A stretch of DNA of 64,000 nucleotides, taken from the NCBI GenBank assembly GCA_015061085.1, contig SUXG01000004.1, positions 48,735 through 112,734 of the forward strand, written 5' to 3'. The notes under the pieces were generated by a model, which was not told the origin of the DNA, searched no databases, and saw only the letters and a program-made list of their open reading frames with translations. This DNA comes from Bacteroidales bacterium. Lineage in GTDB: Bacteria > Bacteroidota > Bacteroidia > Bacteroidales > Muribaculaceae. Shown here piece by piece: positions 25,207 through 36,431 of this stretch. How positions within the stretch are numbered: position 1 is the stretch's first letter; every line of letters starts with the position of its first letter. The position numbers and the translations under genes are program-made.

Positions 25207-26436
25207 TTATTGTTGACGAAGAACGACATTGCCTTCGCAACTGATAAATTCATCAGTTGTGATTTTTCTTCCTGTTGCTCCCCATGGACCAAGTTTCATC
25301 ACTGCAATATATTTAGCAGGATCTTCCATTACATTTACGTTAGGACCTACTGGATCTAACAAACGCATTGAGTGAGGATAATTTTCATCAAATAGCATAT
25401 TACGATAAAGAATCATCACACCTTCACCCCAAGCTTTTCCGTCCCACTCAAGGATATTATATCCTTTTTCATTGGCTATTTTTTTAACTTCAGCATAGTT
25501 TTCAGCATTTTTATCAGCTAAAATATAGTTAGCAAATCCATTTACATCTATTTTAGTTTGATAATCACTGATTGCAAGTGGAGTATATGTTTCTGCATTA
25601 CCTACACATACAGACCAATAACGCATATCAGCAGTTGCAAATTCAGATACGGTTTTAGGATATGTTGGAGCTTTAAAGTTAAATACGATCACTTTATTTT
25701 CTTCCAAAATATTACGGCTATAGCAATATTCTGATGGTCCATTAGGGTATGCATAAGAGAAAGGTGCACGGAAGAAAAGAGCATTATCTGTTGATGTAAA
25801 TGCTGCTCCAGGTAGTTCCATTTCTCCACGAATACCACTCATTATTCTGGCAGGAGCATCTAATTCTTTACCTGTTGTAAGATTAATTGCTTTGATTCTT
25901 GGCATCTCTACTCCTCCATTTATACCACCTTCTGGAATGTAGTAGCGAAGCATCGTACACACCTTCTTTACATCTGCATCAAACCAGCATATATTTGCCT
26001 TATCGCTTACATATGTGTCTGGCGCATCAGTAGGAAGTACATATATAGTGTATTTTTGATTTCTTTCAGTTGTTTCCTGACGGAATGTGTTGATATAACC
26101 ATTGTCCGCTTCAATTTCAACATCTGTTAAACTATATCCTTTTTCACAATAACTTGTTTGTGCTTCATCATCATAGACATTATAACTCAAAAAACGTGCA
26201 TTAGGAAATTCGCCTTCAATAATTAGTCCTATTTCAGGATTAGCTTCTGCATCAAATGTATATTCCCAATAAAATGCAAAATGATCCGGATAGAATTGAA
26301 GTTGCATATTGTCGCCTCTCAATACTTCTCCCCATAGGTTTTTACCTAATACTGGTTGTTCTGGATCGTCATCACTACATGATGATAAACTCAACACTGC
26401 ACAGAGTGTTAAAATTACAATTTTAAAATTTTTCAT
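25207..26436 (-). CDS. Surface lipoprotein of unknown function
   Basis: A 409-residue lipoprotein: lipobox LSLSSC at about residue 20 followed directly by SDDDPEQ, a strong match to the Bacteroidetes lipoprotein export signal, so surface exposure is likely. The mature part is beta-rich (FYWEYTFDAEANPEIGLIIEGEF, with aromatic residues) and has no motif that I can assign. It is the first gene of the three-gene operon and has a good promoter just upstream. Confidence 0.75.
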   Translation of the reverse strand: MKNFKIVILTLCAVLSLSSCSDDDPEQPVLGKNLWGEVLRGDNMQLQFYPDHFAFYWEYTFDAEANPEIGLIIEGEFPNARFLSYNVYDDEAQTSYCEKGYSLTDVEIEADNGYINTFRQETTERNQKYTIYVLPTDAPDTYVSDKANICWFDADVKKVCTMLRYYIPEGGINGGVEMPRIKAINLTTGKELDAPARIMSGIRGEMELPGAAFTSTDNALFFRAPFSYAYPNGPSEYCYSRNILEENKVIVFNFKAPTYPKTVSEFATADMRYWSVCVGNAETYTPLAISDYQTKIDVNGFANYILADKNAENYAEVKKIANEKGYNILEWDGKAWGEGVMILYRNMLFDENYPHSMRLLDPVGPNVNVMEDPAKYIAVMKLGPWGATGRKITTDEFISCEGNVVLRQQ

Positions 26437-26469
26437 TTTGTACTATTTATTATGTTAAAATTACGATCA

Positions 26470-26501
26470 CAAAATTACAACTATTTGCTTATATGGGCAA
26501 T
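26470..26501 (-). promoter_or_regulatory. Promoter of the lipoprotein/outer-membrane operon
   Basis: On the minus strand ATTG (26501-26498), 20 bases, TAATTTTG (26477-26470), 33 bases before the start codon of the first lipoprotein. The rest of the stretch 26437-26735 shows no gene and no clear dnaA terminator. Confidence 0.7.
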
Positions 26502-26735
26502 ATATAATTTTGGTCATTTAGTGTGATTATTCAACAAAAAGACTCAATTAAAATAATAGCATTTCATATAATGGCACTGATTAAGGGGAATCACATAACA
26601 TGTAGTTATCGTTTGTGAATCTTACGTACTATATCAATCAAAACGCAATATTAATACGAAAATAGTAAGGCTATAAACTTTAAATAATTTTGTATTAAAT
26701 TCTTTAATAATTTTTAGGACTATACCGAATGCTTA

Positions 26736-28082
26736 TTATTTGTATTTATTAAGCTGTGTTTCAATCTGTTCAACAGTTTCGCAGAATGATTTTTCAATAC
26801 CCATTCTATTTTCAACCGTCTTAATACCATAAAGCACTGTAGCATGCGTTCTACCCAATTTTGCACCTATCATTGTAGATGATAAGTCAGTGTATTTATT
26901 GGCAAGATACATTATGACTTGTCGGGCATCAGCTATATTACGCATTCTGTTTTTTGTAAAAATCACATCCGGATCGAAATTGAAAGCAGCAGCAGTTGTC
27001 TCAACAATCATATCAAAGTTTATTTTTTTCTTATTGACTTTGATTGTGCTTTTCATGACAACTTTTGCCAATTCAGCAGTTACCGGAAGATTTAGAATTG
27101 TCGCACGAGTTATCAACGACATAACAATACCTTCAAGTTCACGCACTGAATCAGTTGCATGCTCGGCAATCATATCTATTACATCATCAGGCAATGACAA
27201 TCCATTTTTTGCCGACTTGTGATGTAGTATCTGCTTACGCAATTCCAAATCAGGCTTTGGCAATTCTTCTGTAACCCCCCAACCAAAACGGCTAATCAAT
27301 CTTTCCATAATACCATCTAACTCAATCGGTGGACGGTCACTTGTCATAATGATTAGTTTTCCTTTATGGTGCAAGTGGTTGAAGATTGGGAACAATGCTT
27401 TTTGCGTACCACTCTTACCCGCAATCTCCTGAATATCATCAATCAACAAGACATCGATACTTTGATAAAAATTGATAAAATCAGTCACCTTTTTATCATG
27501 CACAGCTACACCATACTGATTTTCAAACAAACGTGCAGTGATATAAAGGACCCTTGCAGAAGGTTTTATTTCTTTTACTCGGATTCCGATTGCTTGAATG
27601 AGATGTGTTTTACCGACTCCCGTAGAGCCATGTATAAACAACGGATTGAAATCGACTTTATTCGGATTGTTTCCAATATATTCTGCTATTGTATGTGCTA
27701 ATTTATTACTGTTGCCTACACAATAATTATTAAAGTTATATATTGGGTTTAACTGAGAATCGATATCATCATATTCGACTATTGAACTCTTCTCCGAGCT
27801 ATCGATTATTATTGATGAATTAGGGTCGTTTTTAGCAACATTTAAAGTATATTGAAGTTTAACTCCTTGTCCAAAAACCCTCTTCATAGCGAGAGAAAGA
27901 ATTTTGAAGAAGCGACCTTCATATTGCTCACGGAAATAATCTGATGGCAACGACAAAAGCACTGTGCCATTGTCAAAGCCACGACATACTGCCGGCATAA
28001 ACCAAGTTTCAAACTGGTTTTCTGTAATATTAGCCTTTATTATTTCAAGGCATTTTTGCCATAGTTCGTCATGTGTTGCCAT
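26736..28082 (-). CDS. dnaA: Chromosomal replication initiator protein DnaA
   Basis: A 448-residue DnaA, which binds DnaA boxes at oriC, opens the duplex and loads the helicase. Domain I is at 1-80 (NITENQFETWFMPA), a short linker follows, and the AAA+ domain carries Walker A GSTGVGKTHL (about 152), Walker B VLLIDDIQEI (about 212) and the sensor region. Domain IV ends with the DNA-binding signature around LGRTHATVLYGIKTV (about 410). The gene stands alone. I found no cluster of TTATCCACA-type boxes in the flanking 363 or 299 bases, so oriC is not evident here. Confidence 0.97.
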   Translation of the reverse strand: MATHDELWQKCLEIIKANITENQFETWFMPAVCRGFDNGTVLLSLPSDYFREQYEGRFFKILSLAMKRVFGQGVKLQYTLNVAKNDPNSSIIIDSSEKSSIVEYDDIDSQLNPIYNFNNYCVGNSNKLAHTIAEYIGNNPNKVDFNPLFIHGSTGVGKTHLIQAIGIRVKEIKPSARVLYITARLFENQYGVAVHDKKVTDFINFYQSIDVLLIDDIQEIAGKSGTQKALFPIFNHLHHKGKLIIMTSDRPPIELDGIMERLISRFGWGVTEELPKPDLELRKQILHHKSAKNGLSLPDDVIDMIAEHATDSVRELEGIVMSLITRATILNLPVTAELAKVVMKSTIKVNKKKINFDMIVETTAAAFNFDPDVIFTKNRMRNIADARQVIMYLANKYTDLSSTMIGAKLGRTHATVLYGIKTVENRMGIEKSFCETVEQIETQLNKYK

Positions 28083-28445
28083 AATTCATTTAAATATTTC
28101 CGAAAAGGACTACAAATTTCGCACAAACTTTTCAAAAAAAAAAGTACTAATTTATTTGTATTTTTTAATTATAATCTAACATACCTGAAAATCAAGTAGT
28201 TGCATAATTCTTTAATCTCATATATTTCCATTCAGCTCTTACTTATCTATAAGCACTTATATATCAGAATATTACCCTCAAATTCCAAATTATACTCATC
28301 TATTGTTTCAGTCTATAATCGAGATATTACGCCGTTTGTTCTTAACTCAAAACATTTTATTATTTAGAATGATTCTAAACAATAAAGTTGATTATAAAAT
28401 CTGCTGTATCCATTATACCGAATACAGCAGACTATATAATTATAA
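28083..28445. other. Intergenic region upstream of dnaA
   Basis: 363 AT-rich bases. It holds the mlaD terminator (28400-28431). No DnaA boxes, RNA genes or clear TAnnTTTG promoter for dnaA are seen; AAATTTG near 28110-28116 is the closest match. Confidence 0.5.
28400..28431 (-). terminator. Terminator of the amidase-mlaD transcript
   Basis: TCTGCTGTAT (28400-28409) pairs perfectly with ATACAGCAGA (28422-28431). On the minus strand the stem is followed by an ATTTTATAATC run. Confidence 0.75.
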
Positions 28446-29348
28446 TTATAATAACTTAATCGAAATATAGCGTTTTGGATTGCGCTTAATATCTACTATT
28501 AACGAATCCACATCTGCTGCCACACGATTTAATTTGTTATACAATTCAGGATCATTCATAAGAAGACCTAGAGTCGAATTTTGATCGTTTAGCTGATCAG
28601 AAAATTTCACAAGATTAGATGTTGTTGCGTCAACATTAGCCATTGTCGATTGCAACGGAATAGCCTTTAACTGAGCTGAAAGCACTGCAAGATTTAGCAC
28701 CACAGTATCAAGATTTGTTGTGATTTTTCCTGCATTATTCATTACTGTTGGCAATTGGTTGTTCATTGTATGATTTAATCCCACCGTAGCCAATTCAACA
28801 TTTGAAGTGATTGCATCAAGGCGCTGAATTGAAGTCAATAATGCAGGATCTGACACCAATAGATTCAGATTATACAACAACGAATCAACCTTAGGCAAAA
28901 TATTTTCTACAGCCGGCATTAATCCTCCTGACAAAGCCGACATCAAATCAGGGACCACTGCTGTCTGCACATTTCCTCCTATAGGTATTTTCTCAGAAGC
29001 TTTACCCATTATTATTCTTATCGACGCTCCATTCATCAAACCGGATTCGATGACAGCACGAGAATCTATAGGCAATGATAATTTTTCATCCAATGCAAGC
29101 ACTACATCTATTTCACCAGGACTATTAAAATCAAAATTTATTTCTCTCACCTGCCCCACTTTATAGCCATCTATTGTGACAGGAGCTGCGATCTCCAAGC
29201 CTGCAACGTTACTATACGACGCGTGATAAAAGTTTGTTGGTTGAAACAAGTTTATTCCTCTCAAAAAATCAATTCCAAAGAATAGAACTACTAATGCGAC
29301 CAATACGCATATCCCAATAATAAATTCTTTTGTTACAATCTTTTTCAT
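28446..29348 (-). CDS. MlaD/Mce-family lipid transport protein
   Basis: A 300-residue inner-membrane-anchored periplasmic protein: one N-terminal membrane segment (about 8-28), then an MCE domain (about 38-115, with SYSNVAGLEIAAPVTIDGYKVGQV) and a helical tail. MlaD-type proteins form hexamers that carry phospholipids between the inner and outer membrane with an ABC transporter. It lies 16 bases downstream of the amidase gene in the order usual for Bacteroidetes; the transporter genes mlaE and mlaF are not in the window. Confidence 0.9.
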   Translation of the reverse strand: MKKIVTKEFIIGICVLVALVVLFFGIDFLRGINLFQPTNFYHASYSNVAGLEIAAPVTIDGYKVGQVREINFDFNSPGEIDVVLALDEKLSLPIDSRAVIESGLMNGASIRIIMGKASEKIPIGGNVQTAVVPDLMSALSGGLMPAVENILPKVDSLLYNLNLLVSDPALLTSIQRLDAITSNVELATVGLNHTMNNQLPTVMNNAGKITTNLDTVVLNLAVLSAQLKAIPLQSTMANVDATTSNLVKFSDQLNDQNSTLGLLMNDPELYNKLNRVAADVDSLIVDIKRNPKRYISIKLL

Positions 29349-29364
29349 TCTATTTTTATATTTT

Positions 29365-30957
29365 TTATTTTACAACTTTTGAATCCTTCATTACATACGC
29401 ATCCGGAATTTTTGCTACCACTGTTTTAAGAAGATTTTCCATCTCTTTTTCATTCTCACTTTCGCCATATGTATAAAGGTATTTTCCATCTTTGAGTTTA
29501 CATTTTATAGGTTTCAATCCGCAGAAACGTTCATCTCCTGCTCTTAACTGTTCATCCGATGTCAATATGTGAATTTTATAGACAGTCGTTCTTTTATTAA
29601 GTTTAGTCTTTGACGAACGCCTTGAATCTTTATTTGACAATTCTGTTTTGGAGGTTTTAGAGACTTTCGTCTCTCTCTGTTTTGTCAAATCTTCTTTTTT
29701 ATACTTCTCTACGGAAACTGACTTAACTTGTTTGCTATTATTTGATGCTACAAGTGTTTCCTTTACATCAACTTTCTTTTCTACGCTTGATTTAAATTTC
29801 TTACTTGTATTGTTATTTCCTTTTTTTATAGCCAATGTATTATCATTGTCTGGTTCTTTTTCTACCTCAACATCATCTATAGTAATTTCATCACCTTCAT
29901 TGATTTGATAATATGGTTGCCTACATTCCTTGATTACAGCCACATCATAGGTTTGTTGCTCGGATGCTTGCTTTGACTCCATCGAACGACGGCGACGTTT
30001 CCCATTTGTGTTTGATGCTTGAGTTGCAGATTTTGATTGTTCCGGAGCTTTCTTACGTTTGATGCTATCGTGGTCGTTTGAGCCGATGACTACTTGCGCC
30101 GAAAAATCTGACACATTGTCTTCTTCCAATACATTATCATCTTCTTCCTGAGCAATTTTAGCACTATGAGCCTTAATGTTGCCGTAATAATTTTTTATAG
30201 CATTAAAGATACCTTTTGCCAATTGTTTCTGTCCATTCTCAGATGCTAAATATTTGGCAGATATTGGGTTACATATAAAATCTAACTCCACAAGTACTGC
30301 CGGCATTGACGTAGCCCATAGTACCCAAAATCCGGCTTGATGCACTCCTCTATCCTGACGATTTGCTACGCTTGCCAATTGCTTTTGAATATCGTTGGCA
30401 AGTTTGATACTTTGCGACATATTTTTCTTTTGAGAGAGTTCAAAAATGATATACGACTCATCTGAATTTGGATTAAATCCCTGATATGTAGTCTGGAAAT
30501 CTTTCTCTAAAGTCATTACTGCATTTTCGCGTCGCGCCACTTCCATATTCTCATCGTCTTTATGAAGCCCTAATGTATATGTTGATGCTCCACAAACCGT
30601 ACGACGATTTTTATTACTCATTGCCACAGAATTAGTGTGAATAGAGATGAATAAATCTCCGTTGGCTTTATTCGCTTTTTCAGCACGTTGTTGGAGCGTC
30701 AGATAAGTATCTTTATCACGAGTATAGACCACTTTTACATCGTCTAACTTCTTCTTTATCAAACTTCCTAACTCCAACGCCACAGCCAAATTTATATCCT
30801 TTTCTTTTACTTGATTGTCAACAGCACCGACATCCTTACCACCATGTCCTGCATCAATCACAATCGTGAATTGTTCGGCCGAGACAGAAACGAAACATAT
30901 TAAAAGCATCGTAACAAGAATCAGACTACGACGCAACATATTATATAGTATTGACAT
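29365..30957 (-). CDS. N-acetylmuramoyl-L-alanine amidase (Amidase_3) with SPOR-like tail
   Basis: A 530-residue zinc amidase that cuts the stem peptide from muramic acid in peptidoglycan. Signal peptide at about 1-27. The catalytic domain (about 29-245) shows the zinc ligands in VIDAGHGGKD and LFISIHTNS, the Glu in NLAVALELG and the catalytic Glu in VLVELDFICN. A long charged, low-complexity linker (about 265-455, Lys/Asp/Ser-rich) leads to a C-terminal domain resembling SPOR/Bacteroidetes peptidoglycan-binding tails (YKIHILTSDEQL, then PDAYVMKD). It probably acts at the septum. It is cotranscribed with mlaD from the promoter at 30987-31017. Confidence 0.92.
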   Translation of the reverse strand: MSILYNMLRRSLILVTMLLICFVSVSAEQFTIVIDAGHGGKDVGAVDNQVKEKDINLAVALELGSLIKKKLDDVKVVYTRDKDTYLTLQQRAEKANKANGDLFISIHTNSVAMSNKNRRTVCGASTYTLGLHKDDENMEVARRENAVMTLEKDFQTTYQGFNPNSDESYIIFELSQKKNMSQSIKLANDIQKQLASVANRQDRGVHQAGFWVLWATSMPAVLVELDFICNPISAKYLASENGQKQLAKGIFNAIKNYYGNIKAHSAKIAQEEDDNVLEEDNVSDFSAQVVIGSNDHDSIKRKKAPEQSKSATQASNTNGKRRRRSMESKQASEQQTYDVAVIKECRQPYYQINEGDEITIDDVEVEKEPDNDNTLAIKKGNNNTSKKFKSSVEKKVDVKETLVASNNSKQVKSVSVEKYKKEDLTKQRETKVSKTSKTELSNKDSRRSSKTKLNKRTTVYKIHILTSDEQLRAGDERFCGLKPIKCKLKDGKYLYTYGESENEKEMENLLKTVVAKIPDAYVMKDSKVVK

Positions 30958-30986
30958 TATAATCCCAATTTATAATTTTCAAATGG

Positions 30987-31017
30987 CAAAGTTACAACAA
31001 ATTATGCAACACACAAT
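30987..31017 (-). promoter_or_regulatory. Amidase-mlaD promoter
   Basis: On the minus strand ATTG (31017-31014), 19 bases, TAACTTTG (30994-30987), 30 bases before the amidase start codon. Confidence 0.7.
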
Positions 31018-31153
31018 ACCCTATCCTCCTTTTTGACCACAACCTCATCCATATTTAACCAAATTTAGCATCATTCGACAATTTCACTCATAGAATAAGT
31101 CACATTTACCTATGATTTAAATTCCTTTTAGGTAGAGATTACTATGAGTATAT

Positions 31154-31723
31154 TTAGTCAAGAAGTCGACCATAGTCATTCCATTCCCCATACATTTTGC
31201 CTTTGGCTGTTTCTGCAATCAGATGCGATAGCGAGCGATGATATGCTTTAGGATAGCGTGTTTTGGCAAAAGAGATATTATAGGCGCGTATTCGCTGATA
31301 TAGTGGTGGGAATTTCTTAAATTTTGTCCACACTTTTGCTTCTTTCAAAGCTTTTTCGATGTCGCTATCAATTTTGAAACTACGCACTCCCATCGGTGGC
31401 AATACTTTTCTGCCTGCCATTGTCATCAAGCCTAAAGCTTCAAGACGTCTCACTCGTTGCTTGTTCAATTCAGTCCATGCACTATTCTTCCTTCGTGGCG
31501 AAAAGCGTTGCATTGCAACCCCCTTAATAGTTCGTGCAGTACTATCTATCCAACCGAAACATAGCGCTTCTTCCACTGCATCAAGATACCACAAACAATC
31601 ATCATGTATCGGTCTTCCTCGTTTAACCGGCACCCAACATTCTGTTTCGCTATTAGCATTCTGCATGAGCCACTCTCTAAAAGCACTACGAGATGTGATA
31701 TTTAAAATATTCTTTTCCGACAT
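31154..31723 (-). CDS. YdeI-family (OmdA-like) protein
   Basis: A protein of about 189 residues in the YdeI/OmpD-associated family, recognised by CWVPVKRGRPI, WYLDAVEEALCFGWIDSTARTI and MQRFSPRRKNSAWTELNKQRVRRLEALGLM. It has no signal peptide. The biochemical role of the family is not settled; some members are tied to resistance to antimicrobial peptides. I start at MSEKNIL; an in-frame start 14 codons upstream touches the S8 protease stop and would make the genes abut. It is downstream of the S8 protease on the same strand. Confidence 0.85.
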   Translation of the reverse strand: MSEKNILNITSRSAFREWLMQNANSETECWVPVKRGRPIHDDCLWYLDAVEEALCFGWIDSTARTIKGVAMQRFSPRRKNSAWTELNKQRVRRLEALGLMTMAGRKVLPPMGVRSFKIDSDIEKALKEAKVWTKFKKFPPLYQRIRAYNISFAKTRYPKAYHRSLSHLIAETAKGKMYGEWNDYGRLLD

Positions 31724-31765
31724 GATTGCCTCTATAATCTGATTTTTAATTCTTTTATAAACCAC

Positions 31766-33952
31766 CTATTTTATTAATATCCGTGTAGTCGAAAGTTTGC
31801 TTTGAGCTTCTACAGTAAGCAGATAGACTCCCACATTCAAATTGTGAGACACTCTCGCTATGTTTCCATCGAATTCTGACTTTGCTAATTCAATTCCATC
31901 AATGCTATATAATTTCGCTATACCATCAGAATCAACAACATTCATCACCACCTCAATTTCACAATTAGAAATCTGACGCACTATTGCTTTTAATTGAGTC
32001 GCAACTTTTTTTACATCTGAAAGCCTAGTATAAATATATTTCAATCCGTTATAAGCATCAATTTTACCGGCTCCCACTTTGCTACCGGCACTTTCAACTG
32101 CAGAATCTACAAGAGATGAATTTTCTATAATTTCAACTATTTGGTCTCGAGTCAAATCCGGTTTGGCTTCAAGCCATAGAGCTATGACTCCGGCTGCAAA
32201 CGGACATGCCATCGATGTGCCGGTTTTGGTTCCCCAATAATAGCCATCCGATTCATTAATCAGCAAATCAGAATATATCGTTTCACCTGATGCCACTGCT
32301 GCCACTACATTTGTGCCGGGTGCCAACACATGTGGTAATGTCTTGTCACTACCGATCAATGGCCCATAGCTTGAATAATTTGCCACTGCACCATGATTGC
32401 CAAAATAATCCTCATTCAAAAAATTTTCGTTGCCTTCAATATCGACTACAGAGTTGCGTGCATTCCATGAACCGACCGAAATGACATACGGAGATGAGCA
32501 ATAATCGGAAATCGAATTATTAGGATTGCCATTAACAAAGCCTTCAATACCATACGATCTAAAATAACATGTCGATGCATTCGTTTCAAGCAACACGTTT
32601 GCTCCCTCATCCGACTTTAATGAAAAACCAAGAACATATTGGGAATATTCGTCTATACCTTCAAATTCTGTAAGCAACTCTATAAGATGTTTTCCATTCT
32701 GATTTGATATACCTCCGGCAATCAGCACCACACCATCAAAATAGTGAGCCAATTCAGGCAACAATGATTTCTCAGGCATTTGGGTATCTAATAACATCAA
32801 TGTTTCAGCCATTTGAGGGTGTGTCTGAGTATTAAAATATTCTGAAGTATATACTATTTCACGAGAGTCAAGATCAATCACATGCAAACATATTTCTGTC
32901 ATTTTTTCATCCTCACTCCAGACTTGCATATATGCCGATTGTGCCGGAGTTCCATACATTGCTCTTGCAAAACATGTTGATAACGGTTGGCTATCATTAG
33001 AAAAATTCTTTGTCAATGAAATAAATGAGTTTGAAGGATTGCCATCATTTCCGGCTGCAAAACATACTATCTGACCATTGTCAGATAGTCTTTGAGCCAA
33101 GAAATCTGTCATTTCGCCGGTACCATCATGAGGGCCCAAAACAGAGCCGAGGCTCAAACTGACTACCAACGGTCGCTTAACTTTTTCGGCATAATCTATT
33201 GCTGCATCTATTCCGTAAATTATTTCGTCATCATATAGCTTTCCACCCATTGTTGTCAACACCAAATCAGCATCCGGTGCAACTCCATAATAAAGATTTT
33301 GAGGACACTGCCCGGCAGCAATGGAAGCTGTGTGTGTACCATGACCTTCACATTCGTAATCTATAGGAGCAGAAAGCATTTGGCTTGTATCAAAGTGGTC
33401 AGCCACAAATGTATAATCCTCTGTCTCTAAAGCACTTTGTGTAAAAACATAATCCTTTATACGAGACTGTCCTTGGGCATCATTAAAAGTGATATGCTGC
33501 GGATTTACACCTCCATCTACTATACCGATAACAACGCCCCTTCCGGTGTAAGGGATAATGTCATCATTTATCGCCACTCCACTATGGAGTTCATCCACTC
33601 CCGAAACCTGTCGAGCAACATCCAACGTTGGATATGCCTGACGTGGACGTCGATATGACAATACATTTTTATCATTACTTATCATTTTTGCCATATCAGC
33701 AGGTATCGTTGCGTAAAGTATGTTTCCTGATTGATATGTAACTAACATTCCATTTTGTCGGTATGGCTCAATATCAAAATCTTCATTAACACTTAAAATC
33801 ACACCTACCATATCACTCTCAACGACTCTCTCAAATCGTTGAGACATCCACAATTTACTGCTTAAAGGCTGAAAATTTGACATATTGTCAGCATGACTGA
33901 CAAAAGTGACACCAACCATCAGTGGTACTAAATATTTAATTATTAGATTCAT
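31766..33952 (-). CDS. Secreted subtilisin-like (S8) serine protease with C-terminal sorting domain
   Basis: A 728-residue S8 protease. Signal peptide about 1-22 (MNLIIKYLVPLMVGVTFVSHA). The triad is visible: Asp in GIVDGGVNP (about 146), His in GHGTHTASIAAG (about 204) and Ser in GTSMACPFAAGVIAL (about 597). An insert sits between His and Ser, as in many Bacteroidetes subtilases. The last 75 residues (LYSIDGIELAKSEF, then GVYLLTVEAQ, ending TTRILIK) look like a T9SS type A tail. I start at this ATG because the longer frame begins with a TTG that is part of the -7 box TAATTTTG. Confidence 0.9.
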   Translation of the reverse strand: MNLIIKYLVPLMVGVTFVSHADNMSNFQPLSSKLWMSQRFERVVESDMVGVILSVNEDFDIEPYRQNGMLVTYQSGNILYATIPADMAKMISNDKNVLSYRRPRQAYPTLDVARQVSGVDELHSGVAINDDIIPYTGRGVVIGIVDGGVNPQHITFNDAQGQSRIKDYVFTQSALETEDYTFVADHFDTSQMLSAPIDYECEGHGTHTASIAAGQCPQNLYYGVAPDADLVLTTMGGKLYDDEIIYGIDAAIDYAEKVKRPLVVSLSLGSVLGPHDGTGEMTDFLAQRLSDNGQIVCFAAGNDGNPSNSFISLTKNFSNDSQPLSTCFARAMYGTPAQSAYMQVWSEDEKMTEICLHVIDLDSREIVYTSEYFNTQTHPQMAETLMLLDTQMPEKSLLPELAHYFDGVVLIAGGISNQNGKHLIELLTEFEGIDEYSQYVLGFSLKSDEGANVLLETNASTCYFRSYGIEGFVNGNPNNSISDYCSSPYVISVGSWNARNSVVDIEGNENFLNEDYFGNHGAVANYSSYGPLIGSDKTLPHVLAPGTNVVAAVASGETIYSDLLINESDGYYWGTKTGTSMACPFAAGVIALWLEAKPDLTRDQIVEIIENSSLVDSAVESAGSKVGAGKIDAYNGLKYIYTRLSDVKKVATQLKAIVRQISNCEIEVVMNVVDSDGIAKLYSIDGIELAKSEFDGNIARVSHNLNVGVYLLTVEAQSKLSTTRILIK

Positions 33953-33973
33953 AAATTCGCAATTTTTAGTACA

Positions 33974-33981
33974 CAAAATTA
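33974..33981 (-). promoter_or_regulatory. -7 box of the S8 protease promoter
   Basis: On the minus strand TAATTTTG (33981-33974). No good -33 sequence stands 19-20 bases upstream. The start site would be only about 15 bases before the ATG at 33952. Confidence 0.5.
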
Positions 33982-34136
33982 CAACATTTCTTCTATTTTA
34001 TGAAGCATTATAATATTTTTAACAACTTTCTACTTTTCTATTGTGTTATAGCTGACAATGAATAAAATTATTTGGCACAAAATATGCAACAATGCCAATC
34101 AGAAAAATTATTAAAACTTTAAAAATTATATAAACT

Positions 34137-34409
34137 ATGAACATTAAACCATTAGCAGACCGCGTGCTTATCCGTCCAACAGCGGCTGAAGAAGTAACAA
34201 TCGGTGGAATCATCATCCCAGACACAGCAAAAGAGAAACCTCTTAAAGGAGAAATCATAGCTGTAGGCAATGGTACAAAAGAAGAAGACATGATTCTTAA
34301 AGCAGGCGACATCGTGCTTTACGGAAAATATGCCGGAACAGAAATTGAACTTGAAGGCGAAAAATTCCTCATCATGCGCCAATCAGACGTTCTTGCTGTT
34401 ATCGCATAA
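34137..34409 (+). CDS. groES: Co-chaperonin GroES
   Basis: A 90-residue GroES, the lid of the GroEL folding chamber. The sequence starts NIKPLADRVLIRP and contains the mobile-loop segment EEVTIGGIIIPDTAKEKP and the GDIVLYGKYAGTEIE strand. Length is normal. groEL follows after 40 bases. No CIRCE repeat is visible upstream, so HrcA control is not indicated. Confidence 0.97.
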   Translation: MNIKPLADRVLIRPTAAEEVTIGGIIIPDTAKEKPLKGEIIAVGNGTKEEDMILKAGDIVLYGKYAGTEIELEGEKFLIMRQSDVLAVIA

Positions 34410-34443
34410 TGACATATTACTCATAAAATATAACTCAAATTAA

Positions 34444-36087
<1,644 letters not shown>

Positions 36088-36132
36088 TAATCATCAAAGG
36101 ATTTAGAAATTTTTATAATTCCTTCAAATACA

Positions 36133-36164
36133 ATTATGGTCGATTCTCAGGAGTCGACCATAAT
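36133..36164 (+). terminator. groEL terminator
   Basis: A 14-bp stem with one mismatch (36133-36146 with 36151-36164), tetraloop TCAG, followed by CTTTTTAT. Confidence 0.8.
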
Positions 36165-36246
36165 CTTTTTATACTATTCGGTCAATTGAATCTTCAATAG
36201 CTATTTATGACATTTCTAATGACTATCATAAAAAATGTTTGCAATT

Positions 36247-36338
36247 TATTGGTATCAGATAAAAAAGAATCTCAACCACATTAAATCAACGATTGAGACA
36301 CATTTTATACCCTTTTTGATTTTTATCTGATACCAATA
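36247..36338. repeat. 92-bp element bounded by a perfect 19-bp inverted repeat
   Basis: 36247-36265 is the exact reverse complement of 36320-36338 (core TTGGTATCAGATAAAAA). The interior holds a second small inverted repeat, TCTCAA and TTGAGA. It lies outside both flanking terminators and is not needed for either, so a miniature mobile or repetitive element, or a small RNA, is possible. Confidence 0.6.
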
Positions 36339-36350
36339 TAATTAATAATG

Positions 36351-36385
36351 TAAAAGCCACCGAGAGCTTTTCCCGATGGCTTTTA
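36351..36385 (-). terminator. Terminator of the giant M6 protease gene
   Basis: A 14-base stem (36351-36364 with 36372-36385), closed by G-U pairs at two positions, lies 46 bases past the M6 stop. Confidence 0.7.
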
Positions 36386-36431
36386 GCTATAGTTAAGTTA
36401 TTATTATGTGTGATTAGTTATTGCACGATTA

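Larger units (their letters stand above)
36088..36431. other. Convergent intergenic region with three hairpins
   Basis: 344 bases between groEL and the convergent M6 gene. It contains the groEL terminator, a separate 19-bp inverted-repeat element (36247-36338) and the M6 terminator. No gene. Confidence 0.6.

Noticed and set aside
33953..33976. Longer start for the S8 protease (TTG at 33976)
   Set aside because: The TTG belongs to the -7 box TAATTTTG, and the signal peptide begins at the ATG at 33952.
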